Source: Oxalobacteraceae bacterium | GTDB lineage: Bacteria > Pseudomonadota > Gammaproteobacteria > Burkholderiales > Burkholderiaceae_D | Assembly: GCA_027485795.1 (NCBI GenBank) | Contig: JAIXQK010000105.1 | Coordinates: 45,062-109,061 of the forward strand | Reading direction: 5' to 3' | Length of the DNA stretch: 64,000 bases | Part shown: positions 52,117-60,619 of the stretch, in pieces | Numbering within the stretch: the first letter of the stretch is position 1 | Layout of the letters: each line of letters begins with the position of its first letter | The notes under the pieces: model-generated | What the model saw: only the letters and a program-made list of their open reading frames with translations | Database searches by the model: none | What the model was told of the DNA's origin: nothing | Position numbers and translations under genes: made by a program

Positions 52117-53555
52117 TGCATACTCGTTACTCTAGCCGCCGGCAGATTTTGGTGGGGATTTTTGTCGCCATGCTGCTGATTCTGGGTGGTGTTGGTTGGG
52201 TCGCGAAATCAGTCAGTGAGCATGAGACCAAGCAGGTATTCAGCGCCCGACTAGCGACCTCTGCGCGGGTGTTGGAAGCCTTGGTGGCGCGCCAGCTCGA
52301 AGCAGCGACGATCAATAATCCGATTATTATTTCGCTCCCGCCCGAGCTTGAGCAGCCGGGTAATGATCACGTCCGAGAGCTTGGTCATCCCTACGAAAAC
52401 GAGCTGGTATTTCAGGTATGGAGTGCCGATGGGGTGCTGTTGGCGAGATCTCAATATGCGCCTACCGAGAGGCTGGCACCGCCGATCCCCGGCTTTAGTA
52501 AAAAACAGGCTGTTGGGCATCTCTGGCAGTTATTCGTTCTGCAATCGGGCTCGGTCTGGATCGTAGCCGGCGAACGGGATGATGTGCGTGCCGAGATAGC
52601 ACAAGACATTGGCCTGAGTATTTTGCTTCCATTGATTATTGGCGGTCTGCTGCTGATATTTACCGTCAACCAGCTCGCCATGAAAAGTATCCGTGCGGTC
52701 GAAAGAATGTCGCAGGTGATTGCTGAGCGTGATCCGCTTTCGACTGAACCGATAGATGCACGTTACATGCCCACCGAAATTGATCCGGTTGTCAAGGCGA
52801 TTAATTCTTTGATCAAGCGATCCAACGAGCTTGTATGGCGGGAGCAGCGATTCATTGACGCGGCAGCCCATGAGTTACGTACGCCAATCGCAGCGATCCA
52901 GCTCCATCTGCAGAATGCCCTGCGTGCGGATAAGCCAGTTGAGCAGCAAAGCTCGCTCGAAAGCGCAATTGAGGCCTCTCGTCGCGTAACGCGACTCGCG
53001 GATCAATTATTGTTCTACAGTCGGCTCAACGCAGAAAATGCGGTCAGTGAAAAAAAATCAATGAATCTCACTGAGACCAGCCAAGAAGTTGCTGCAATGA
53101 TTCAGCCTCTGCTGGATAGGCGACAGCAGATCATTGAGTTCAATCCGGATTCAGTGCCGAATATCTTCGCTGACAAAAGCCAGATTGAGCGCTTAATTCG
53201 TAATCTGCTGGAAAACGCAGCGATTCACGGGCAGATGCCTGGGAAAATTGATCTTGTATTGCGATTAAGCCCAAATCATGTGGAGCTGATTGTTGAAAAT
53301 GATGGTTCGTCGATACCGGACAGCGAGAAAGAGCGGGTTTTCATTCCGTACTACAGCATCTCGCGGCAGTCTGGGCTGGGAAGCGGATTAGGGTTGGCTA
53401 TTGTGAGCCAGATCGCCCAGCAGCATGGGGCAGAGGTGATCATTCAAGACAAAACCGCAGGGCAGGGTACGCGGGTAACCGTGCGTTTCCCCACATCGAC
53501 AGGCGCGGAGACCAACCCTAGTCAAGAAGGGGATGTAGGTATTTCTAACGCATAG
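52116..53555 (+). CDS. Sensor histidine kinase (two TM)
   Basis: H-box FIDAAAHELRTPIAAIQLHLQNAL; N box; SGLGSGLGLAIVSQIAQQHGA. Confidence 0.95.
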   Translation: MHTRYSSRRQILVGIFVAMLLILGGVGWVAKSVSEHETKQVFSARLATSARVLEALVARQLEAATINNPIIISLPPELEQPGNDHVRELGHPYENELVFQVWSADGVLLARSQYAPTERLAPPIPGFSKKQAVGHLWQLFVLQSGSVWIVAGERDDVRAEIAQDIGLSILLPLIIGGLLLIFTVNQLAMKSIRAVERMSQVIAERDPLSTEPIDARYMPTEIDPVVKAINSLIKRSNELVWREQRFIDAAAHELRTPIAAIQLHLQNALRADKPVEQQSSLESAIEASRRVTRLADQLLFYSRLNAENAVSEKKSMNLTETSQEVAAMIQPLLDRRQQIIEFNPDSVPNIFADKSQIERLIRNLLENAAIHGQMPGKIDLVLRLSPNHVELIVENDGSSIPDSEKERVFIPYYSISRQSGLGSGLGLAIVSQIAQQHGAEVIIQDKTAGQGTRVTVRFPTSTGAETNPSQEGDVGISNA

Positions 53556-53566
53556 AACGGCAGCGC

Positions 53567-53944
53567 CTAGCTACTCGAGCTTGCAGGATCAGCTGTCGTG
53601 TTCGTATCGTCGGGGGCAGCGCTTGGATCGTCTTCGACAACTTCTTTCGCCACCAAAAATCTACCAGCGCCAAAGGTGTGATAAGCCTCATCGAAAATCT
53701 TGCTGATCAAGTCGAAATTCAAGAACAGCATCTTGTTCTCGCCTTTTATCTTGATATCGACCAACCCCATCAAAAGTAGCGCCTCGGCGGCGATACCGAT
53801 ATCGATCACTGAAAGATCAGTTTTGCGGGATAAATCAATCAGGCTAAGTCCAGGTCTGCCCGCTTCCATCAGCGTGCGGATCAGTTTTACCCGCTTCTCC
53901 GTAGAGAAGCCGCCGAAAAATCTTGCGAATTCTTTTGCGTCCAT
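53567..53944 (-). CDS. Small winged-HTH (ArsR-like) transcriptional regulator
   Basis: FGGFSTEKRVKLIRTLMEAGRPGLSLIDLSRKTDLSVIDIGIAAEALLLMGLVDIKIKGENKML. Confidence 0.7.
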   Translation of the reverse strand: MDAKEFARFFGGFSTEKRVKLIRTLMEAGRPGLSLIDLSRKTDLSVIDIGIAAEALLLMGLVDIKIKGENKMLFLNFDLISKIFDEAYHTFGAGRFLVAKEVVEDDPSAAPDDTNTTADPASSSS

Positions 53945-54172
53945 GCTTTTCCTGAGGCTTGGATGAGCCGATAAGACTCTGCCTTTGCATAATCATATCA
54001 GCCTGCCTTGCATAGCGGCGAATAATGATGCTAGTGGTTCGGATGGGTAAGGGTCTGTTGGTTATCGTCTGAGGATATTGCCGCCATCCGCTACCAAGTG
54101 GGATACCGCTGGCGTGATAAGCTCTCCACCGCTCGGGTATTTGCCGCCGTATCGCTCACCTAAAATAAAAAT

Positions 54173-55006
54173 ATGTATTCATTTATTTGCCGCTTTTGGC
54201 GGTCAGTTATTGTATTTTCGTTTGTTTTTTCTGGAGTTTTCAACCTGCTACTAGTTGGGCCTGCCCAGGCAGAGGATTCGGCAGTGTCTGAAGCTCAAGC
54301 GGTGCCGGTACCCGCCAGTTCGGTTGATATTGCCAAAAGGATTGATCCCACTGATTTTAAGAATCGTTTTGACTTACGCTCGGAGTACGTCGAGTATTCG
54401 AACGCTACCATGCAGACAATCGTGCCGCGAGTCGAATATGCGATGAGTAAATCGCTGGGTTTCCGGGTCGAGCTCCCCTTGTTGCGCTACGATCCCGCGA
54501 GTAGTGGCGACAGTACCGGTATTGGTAATTTGCTGACGCGCGTTGCCTGGCGCGCCATGCGTACGGAAGCTTATGCGGTGGTGGTTGGCTCCGACCTGAG
54601 CTTCGATACGGCGACAAGTCCGACCTTGGGCTCAGGTAAGCATGTACTGGCTCCGTTTGCTTTTGCAGCTATAGATTTGCCGCAGGCAAAGTCGGTATTT
54701 TTCCCTTATATTCAGTATGGCAAAGCGGTAGGTGGTGATGCGAATCGCGATGATGTTCGGCTGAGTAATGTGCGAGCATCAATTCTGACACGCTGGCCCG
54801 CGAAAACTTACAGCTTTATTGAATACAGCTGCTGGATTGACCATCAGAACGCGAACCGGGCAAGTTCCCAAATCAAGGCAGAACTGGGTCAGTTCATCTT
54901 GCCAAAGACCGGTTTCTATGTTCGCCCTGGTACCGGCCTGACCGGGACGGATGGGCCACTTGGCATGCAGTGGAGTTTGGAATTTGGTATGCGGCATTTC
55001 TTTTGA
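54173..55006 (+). CDS. Exported protein, probable outer-membrane beta-barrel
   Basis: Signal peptide, alternating beta-strand pattern, C-terminal aromatic (FGMRHFF). Confidence 0.6.
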   Translation: MYSFICRFWRSVIVFSFVFSGVFNLLLVGPAQAEDSAVSEAQAVPVPASSVDIAKRIDPTDFKNRFDLRSEYVEYSNATMQTIVPRVEYAMSKSLGFRVELPLLRYDPASSGDSTGIGNLLTRVAWRAMRTEAYAVVVGSDLSFDTATSPTLGSGKHVLAPFAFAAIDLPQAKSVFFPYIQYGKAVGGDANRDDVRLSNVRASILTRWPAKTYSFIEYSCWIDHQNANRASSQIKAELGQFILPKTGFYVRPGTGLTGTDGPLGMQWSLEFGMRHFF

Positions 55007-55080
55007 CCAGCTTGGCGGTGTAGGCTGACTTCCCAGCTACGAGCGAGGGTGTGCTGATTTATCCGCGGAGGGGCGTTTCA

Positions 55081-55455
55081 ATGAACCAAATTGTTGCGAC
55101 ATTACTGATTGCTGGATTATTGCCGATTGTTTGCGCAGGTATTGCCAAGTGGCGCGCGAAGGATTTCGATAATAACCAACCCCGCGCCTGGATGGCGGAG
55201 CAGGACGACTGGCGCGCTCGGGCAAACGCGGCGCAACAAAATAGCTTTGAGGCATTCCCATTCTTTGCTTGCGGGGTATTGCTTGCCTTGGTTACCCAGA
55301 CGGACCCTGCTATCGTTGCGCAAACCTGCTGGGTGTTTATTGCAGCACGCATTCTTTACATCTACTGTTATGTCACCAACCGGGCGACACTACGGACGAT
55401 TGTTTGGCTGGTCGCTTGGATCGCAGCGATCCGTATTTATCTGCTGGCGATTTAA
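55081..55455 (+). CDS. MAPEG family membrane protein
   Basis: RARANAAQQNSFEAFPFFACGVLLA; four TM helices. Confidence 0.85.
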   Translation: MNQIVATLLIAGLLPIVCAGIAKWRAKDFDNNQPRAWMAEQDDWRARANAAQQNSFEAFPFFACGVLLALVTQTDPAIVAQTCWVFIAARILYIYCYVTNRATLRTIVWLVAWIAAIRIYLLAI

Positions 55456-55485
55456 AGCCACAGTCGCTCAAGCTTTATCCTGGCT

Positions 55486-56046
55486 ATGAAAATTCTTGAT
55501 CATCTCGAAGAGTGGCTGATTGCTTTCTTGATGGCGGCAGCAACGCTGGTAATTTTTCTTGCAGTGGTCCATCGCTATGCATCTGGCCTCGCGGTACCTG
55601 TGCTGCAAGACCTATTGTTGCGCATCGACACAAGCTGGGCACAAGAGCTGACAATTTATCTTTTCGTTTGGATGGCTAAGTTCGGTGCCGCCTATGGTGT
55701 GCGTACCGGGATCCATGTTGGTATCGATGTTCTGGTCAACCGCTTGCCATCGCCGCTACAACGTCGCTTCATTTTGTTCGGCTTGCTATCAGGTGCTTTG
55801 TTCACCGGTGTGATTGCAGTACTCGGTGCGGACTTCGTACTCGAGCGTTCGGCGACGTCGAGTACCTCGGAGGTGATGGAGGTACCGATCTGGGTCGTCT
55901 ACCTGGCGATACCGTTGGGTTCAGCATTAATGTGCGCGCGCTTTCTGCAAGTGGCGTGGCAATTCTCGCGTGGTGGTGAGTTGCCGACGCACGACCATGC
56001 GCATGTTGAGGGTTTGACCGAGGATGTCGCAGAGGGTCGCCAATGA
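55486..56046 (+). CDS. TRAP transporter small permease (DctQ-like)
   Basis: Four TM; WAQELTIYLFVWMAKFGAAYGVRTGIHVGIDVLVNRLP. Confidence 0.93.
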   Translation: MKILDHLEEWLIAFLMAAATLVIFLAVVHRYASGLAVPVLQDLLLRIDTSWAQELTIYLFVWMAKFGAAYGVRTGIHVGIDVLVNRLPSPLQRRFILFGLLSGALFTGVIAVLGADFVLERSATSSTSEVMEVPIWVVYLAIPLGSALMCARFLQVAWQFSRGGELPTHDHAHVEGLTEDVAEGRQ

Positions 56047-57326
56047 ATGCCGCGCTGATTTTCATTCTGTTGATTGCGCTGATGCTGACCGGTATGCCGA
56101 TCTCGATCGCGCTCGGCCTGACGGTGCTCACCTTCCTGTTCACCATGACCGATGTGCCGGTACAGGCGGTGGCGCTGAAGCTGTTCACCGGTATTGAGAA
56201 ATTCGAGATCATGGCGATTCCGTTTTTCATCCTGGCGGGCGGATTCCTTACGCACGGTGGCGTGGCGCGTCGCATGATTGATTTCGCGACCTCGATGGTC
56301 GGGCATTGGCACGGTGGGCTGGCGCTAGCCGGAGTGCTGGCGTGCGCACTGTTTGCTGCAGTGTCGGGGTCGTCACCTGCAACGGTGGTTGCGATCGGCT
56401 CGATTATCTTGCCGGCGATGGTACAGCAGGGGTATCCAAAATCATTTGGTGCGGGTGTGATTACTACTTCGGGTGCGCTCGGCATTCTGATTCCACCATC
56501 GATTGTGATGGTGATGTATTCGGTATCAACCAATACTTCGGTGGGCAAACTGTTCATGGCGGGTGTGGTACCCGGATTGATGCTGGCATTTCTGCTTGGC
56601 CTGACAACGTGGGTACTGGCACGCAAAAAAGGCTATCCGCGCATGGCGCCTGCCACATGGGCGGAACGCGGCCGTGCGTTTCGCGATAGCGCCTGGGGCT
56701 TGCTGCTGATTGTGGTGGTGATGGGCGGTATCTATAGTGGTCTGTTCACGCCAACTGAAGCGGCTGCGGTATCCGCAGTCTATGCCTGCGTAATCGCAGT
56801 ATTTGTTTATCGCGATTTGAATATCATAGATATAGGTAAAGTGCTCCTTAGCTCGGCGGCGATGTCGGCCATGCTGCTTTACATCATCACGAATGCCGTG
56901 CTGTTTTCATTTCTGATGACCAGCGAAGGGATACCGCAGGCGATGGCGGCGTGGATCATCGACAAGGGCTTTGGCCAGGTTGGCTTTCTTTTGGTCGTCA
57001 ATCTACTGCTGCTATTAGCTGGCAATGTGATGGAGCCTTCATCCATCGTGCTGATCATGGCGCCTATACTGTTTCCTGTCGCGACTGCGTTGGGTATTGA
57101 CCCGGTACATTTCGGTATCATCATGGTGGTCAATATGGAGATCGGTATGTGCCATCCGCCTGTAGGCCTGAATCTCTACGTGGCCTCCGGCATTACAAAA
57201 ATGGGCATCACTGAGCTAACGGTGGCCGTACTGCCGTGGCTAACGACCATGGTCGGTTTCTTATTGCTGGTGACCTTCGTGCCTCAGATCTCGCTATGGC
57301 TGCCGCGCTTGCTATTCGGTGGCTGA
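56043..57326 (+). CDS. TRAP transporter large permease (DctM-like)
   Basis: FFILAGGFLTHGGVARRMIDFA; AAVSGSSPATVVAIGSIILPAM; MCHPPVGLNLYVASG. Confidence 0.96.
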   Translation: MNAALIFILLIALMLTGMPISIALGLTVLTFLFTMTDVPVQAVALKLFTGIEKFEIMAIPFFILAGGFLTHGGVARRMIDFATSMVGHWHGGLALAGVLACALFAAVSGSSPATVVAIGSIILPAMVQQGYPKSFGAGVITTSGALGILIPPSIVMVMYSVSTNTSVGKLFMAGVVPGLMLAFLLGLTTWVLARKKGYPRMAPATWAERGRAFRDSAWGLLLIVVVMGGIYSGLFTPTEAAAVSAVYACVIAVFVYRDLNIIDIGKVLLSSAAMSAMLLYIITNAVLFSFLMTSEGIPQAMAAWIIDKGFGQVGFLLVVNLLLLLAGNVMEPSSIVLIMAPILFPVATALGIDPVHFGIIMVVNMEIGMCHPPVGLNLYVASGITKMGITELTVAVLPWLTTMVGFLLLVTFVPQISLWLPRLLFGG

Positions 57327-57441
57327 CGCCCTGCTTGGGCTAGATCGTTCAGGTAGCAAGGGTGCTTGGTCAGTAAAGCTAGTCGTCGCCGACAAGTACG
57401 CATTCAATAAAAAGCTTCAAGCGAATTAATGGAGAAAGTTA

Positions 57442-58227
57442 ATGGATCTCGGCATACGTGGTAAACGTGCACTCATCGGTGGCGCCAGTAAAGGCTTGGG
57501 GCGTGGTTGTGCTGAAGCCTTGGCGAAAGAGGGCGTACATGTCACTCTAGTGGCGCGTAATGCCGCGAACCTCGAGGCAACGGTGCAGCAAATTCGCGCT
57601 CAAGTCGGTTCTGCGGTCGAGGTGAACTTCGTTGCGACCGACATCACCACGGCAGAAGGCCGCCAGCAAGTGTTAGCCGCCTGTCCCGACCCCGATATAT
57701 TGGTCACTAACGCGGGCGGGCCCCCACCGGGCGATTTTCGGAATTGGGAGCGAGAACACTGGATCGCTGCGCTCGATGCCAACATGCTGACGCCGATTGA
57801 ACTGATACGCGCCACGATTGACGGCATGATGGCGCGCGGCTTTGGTCGCATCATCAATATCACCTCGGGTGCGGTGAAGGCACCCATTGATATTTTGGGT
57901 CTCTCGAATGGCGCGCGCACCGGTCTGACCGGTTTCGTAGCGGGTTTGTCCCGCACCGTGGCGCATAAAAACGTCACGATCAACAACATGTTACCTGGGC
58001 CGTTTGAGACCGATCGTTTGCGCGCCACCTTTGAAGCGTCGGCCAAAGCGACTGGACAAGAGATCGAAACCTTGATCGCTGCGCGTCGTAACGGCAACCC
58101 CGCAAAGCGTTTTGGCACTAGCGAGGAATTTGGTGCGACTTGTGCCTTCTTGTGCAGCGTTCACGCAGGTTTTATCAACGGGCAGAATATTCTGCTTGAT
58201 GGTGGTGCGTATCCTGGTACTTTTTAA
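57442..58227 (+). CDS. Short-chain dehydrogenase/reductase
   Basis: ALIGGASKGLGRGCAEALAKEG; TNAGGPPPGDF; LPGPFETDRL. Confidence 0.93.
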   Translation: MDLGIRGKRALIGGASKGLGRGCAEALAKEGVHVTLVARNAANLEATVQQIRAQVGSAVEVNFVATDITTAEGRQQVLAACPDPDILVTNAGGPPPGDFRNWEREHWIAALDANMLTPIELIRATIDGMMARGFGRIINITSGAVKAPIDILGLSNGARTGLTGFVAGLSRTVAHKNVTINNMLPGPFETDRLRATFEASAKATGQEIETLIAARRNGNPAKRFGTSEEFGATCAFLCSVHAGFINGQNILLDGGAYPGTF

Positions 58228-58256
58228 TATCTAAATTTATTCGTACGGAGTTCAGC

Positions 58257-59291
58257 ATGACAACCCCGCACCGTTTCTTTCGGGTTTTTACCAAGAGCTT
58301 GTTCGCCTTGCTGATGTCGGCATCGATCGGCCTTCTGCACTCAGCGTATGCCGCTGACCCTGTCATTACCATCAAGTTTAGCCATGTGGCTGCAAAGGGT
58401 ACGCCAAAGAGTGATGCTGCTGAGCTGTTCAAAAAATTAGCCGAGCAGCGCACCGGCGGTAAGGTGAAGGTAGATGTGTACCCAAACAGCACGCTCTACA
58501 AAGACAAAGAAGAACTCGAAGCGTTGCAGATGGGCGCGGTTCAAATGTTGGCGCCCACGCTTTCCAAGTTTGGCTCGCTCGGTATTCGCGATTTCGAGGT
58601 ATTTGATCTGCCGTTTTTATTTGAGAATCGTGCTTCGGTACAGCGCATTACCAATGGTCCATTGGGTCGCGAGATGTTATCGGTGCTGGAGCCTAAAGGT
58701 ATTAAGGGGCTCACGTACTGGGATAATGGCTTCAAGATGATGTCGGCCAACAAGCCGATCCGGTTGCCTGGAGACATGCGCGGCTTGAAGATGCGCATAC
58801 AAGGCTCGAAGGTCATTGATGAGCAAATGCGCACACTCGGTGCGATTCCGCAGGTGATGTCCTTCTCAGAAATGGTGCAAGCCTTGCAGACCGGGGTGGT
58901 TGATGGTGCGGAGAACCCGCCACTGAACTTCTACTCACAAAAGGTGTACGAAGCGCAGAAGCATTTAACCGTCACCAACCATGGCTACATTGGTTATGCG
59001 GTCATTACCAATAAAAAATTCTGGGACGGCTTGCCAGCAGATATACGCACCACGCTTGAAGGCGCACTGGCAGAGGCCACCAAAATGAACGACAACGCTA
59101 TCGAGCGCGAGAGCGCAGCGGCGATGGAAGCCATCCAAAAAACAGGCCGCACTGCGATTCACCGACCGAGTCCCGAGGAATTGGCGGAGTGGCGCAAGGC
59201 CTTACTGCCGGTACACAAGAAGATGGAAGACCGGGTTGGCAAGGCCTTGCTGACTAGGGTGCAGAAAGAGGCGGGCGTCAAATCGCCCTGA
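58257..59291 (+). CDS. TRAP transporter solute-binding protein (DctP-like)
   Basis: Signal peptide; IKFSHVAAKGTPKSDAAELFKKLAEQRTGGKVKVDVYPNSTLYKDKEELEALQMGAVQM. Confidence 0.96.
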   Translation: MTTPHRFFRVFTKSLFALLMSASIGLLHSAYAADPVITIKFSHVAAKGTPKSDAAELFKKLAEQRTGGKVKVDVYPNSTLYKDKEELEALQMGAVQMLAPTLSKFGSLGIRDFEVFDLPFLFENRASVQRITNGPLGREMLSVLEPKGIKGLTYWDNGFKMMSANKPIRLPGDMRGLKMRIQGSKVIDEQMRTLGAIPQVMSFSEMVQALQTGVVDGAENPPLNFYSQKVYEAQKHLTVTNHGYIGYAVITNKKFWDGLPADIRTTLEGALAEATKMNDNAIERESAAAMEAIQKTGRTAIHRPSPEELAEWRKALLPVHKKMEDRVGKALLTRVQKEAGVKSP

Positions 59292-59344
59292 TGTGGAGTC
59301 TTGGATCTCGCTATTGATCAGCGATCCATTTCAGGACTCCTCTG

Positions 59345-59368
59345 AACGCGCCTCAGGGCGCGTTTTTT
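59345..59368 (+). terminator. Terminator of the TRAP operon
   Basis: AACGCGCC-TCA-GGGCGCGTT followed by T-run. Confidence 0.9.
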
Positions 59369-59444
59369 CTGTGGCAAACGATATTTTTAATGAATGGCTT
59401 TGATAAAATCGGTGTGTTTATGTCATTCAAGGAAACCAAAAGCC

Positions 59445-59825
59445 ATGAGATCTCTGGCCGTTATTTCTCTTCTGGTGCTTGTGCAAATTCCCGCTGCAGC
59501 TGAGTGGATTAAGCTTTCTGAAACAAAGCGCGGCAAGCAGTTTTTTATTGAATCCAATGAGATAACTGTTCAGGGCGACCAGAGAATTGTCATTGAGCTA
59601 ATTGACAATAAACGACCCGACAGAGATGGTGATAGGTCTGTTCGTGTTGTCCGTGATTATGATTGCAAAGCGAAGCGTTACAGGGTGATAAACGCCGCTT
59701 ACTACAAAAGCCCGATGGCAGAGGGCGAGCCGTCGATGTCAGTAGAGGGCACGATGGGCTGGACCGAGATTGATCCGAACACCCCAGCACGCGCGATTTT
59801 GGATCATGTCTGCGCGATTAATTAA
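59445..59825 (+). CDS. Exported protein, surface-adhesin E-like
   Basis: ATG 59445 signal peptide; AEWIKLSETKRGKQFFIESNEI...VRVVRDYDCKAKRYRVI. Confidence 0.6.
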   Translation: MRSLAVISLLVLVQIPAAAEWIKLSETKRGKQFFIESNEITVQGDQRIVIELIDNKRPDRDGDRSVRVVRDYDCKAKRYRVINAAYYKSPMAEGEPSMSVEGTMGWTEIDPNTPARAILDHVCAIN

Positions 59826-59924
59826 TCGGCAGCGTCCGAACCCCTATCCGGGTAGCGGTATCACGCCATAGGGCCTCTATGGCCGCCCCGCGATATGTCG
59901 CGCGGTGTTCAATACATGCCGGTG

Positions 59925-60458
59925 CTATTTGTCGCCTTGTCTGACGCACTCCAGCGTCTTGTGCCAAAACTTCAGCCCGGAGCCACCGTACTCTTCCGGC
60001 AGCATCAGCATACTGAGGTGTACCGCCTCAAGTTCTTTCATGCGGTGGAAATTCATTAAGCCGCGACGATCCATCTCTTTGTAGGCGACGCAGTTTGCAC
60101 CAATCTCGCCGAGGCTTGGGTCTTGCGCATGAGCACATTCGTGGAAGTACACAAAGTCCCAAATCGCTGGAGCACCTTTGGCATTTCTTTTGTGGGCCTC
60201 GGCGTCAATAATGATGGTCGGCCAACCGCTGGCATCTAGCCGCATGACCGCGACTGCTCGACCAAGTTCGGGATTTCTGTCTTCGGGTTTGCGGTAGGAA
60301 TTCCATATTTCGGTTGCGACCCCGGTCTTGCCGCTATGAGAAAACTCGCACTGAACCTGGTCGCCGTTTGAGAGCGGGAATGCGTAGACAGCGCGCTGCG
60401 AGGCGAGTAGTGCACCCATTAATAGCAATGCTTGAAGGACCGTTTTTATTGCACTCAT
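59925..60458 (-). CDS. Exported protein with HExxH motif, putative metallopeptidase-like
   Basis: Signal peptide; VYFHECAHAQDPSLGEIGANCVAYKEMDRRGL (HECAH). Confidence 0.6.
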   Translation of the reverse strand: MSAIKTVLQALLLMGALLASQRAVYAFPLSNGDQVQCEFSHSGKTGVATEIWNSYRKPEDRNPELGRAVAVMRLDASGWPTIIIDAEAHKRNAKGAPAIWDFVYFHECAHAQDPSLGEIGANCVAYKEMDRRGLMNFHRMKELEAVHLSMLMLPEEYGGSGLKFWHKTLECVRQGDK

Positions 60459-60564
60459 GGTATCTCGCTGTTTAGTAAATATTTTGCGAGGCTCGGGCTA
60501 TATTCCGAAGTAGTTAATCGCCCGCCTTATCTCAATCGCTCAGTGTAGTGCGGTCTTACAAATG

Positions 60565-60595
60565 AAAAGAGCCTACCATAATCGGTAGGCTCTTT
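60565..60595 (-). terminator. Terminator of the PQQ dehydrogenase gene
   Basis: 12-bp perfect stem AAAGAGCCTACC/GGTAGGCTCTTT just past the stop at 60620; T-run on the minus strand. Confidence 0.88.
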
Positions 60596-60619
60596 CGTAG
60601 CGAGTTAACTGCTACCCGC

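Noticed and set aside
55802-56626. 274-aa minus-strand ORF
   Set aside because: Antisense to dctQ/dctM; Pro/Thr/His-rich composition typical of a shadow frame in GC-rich coding DNA.
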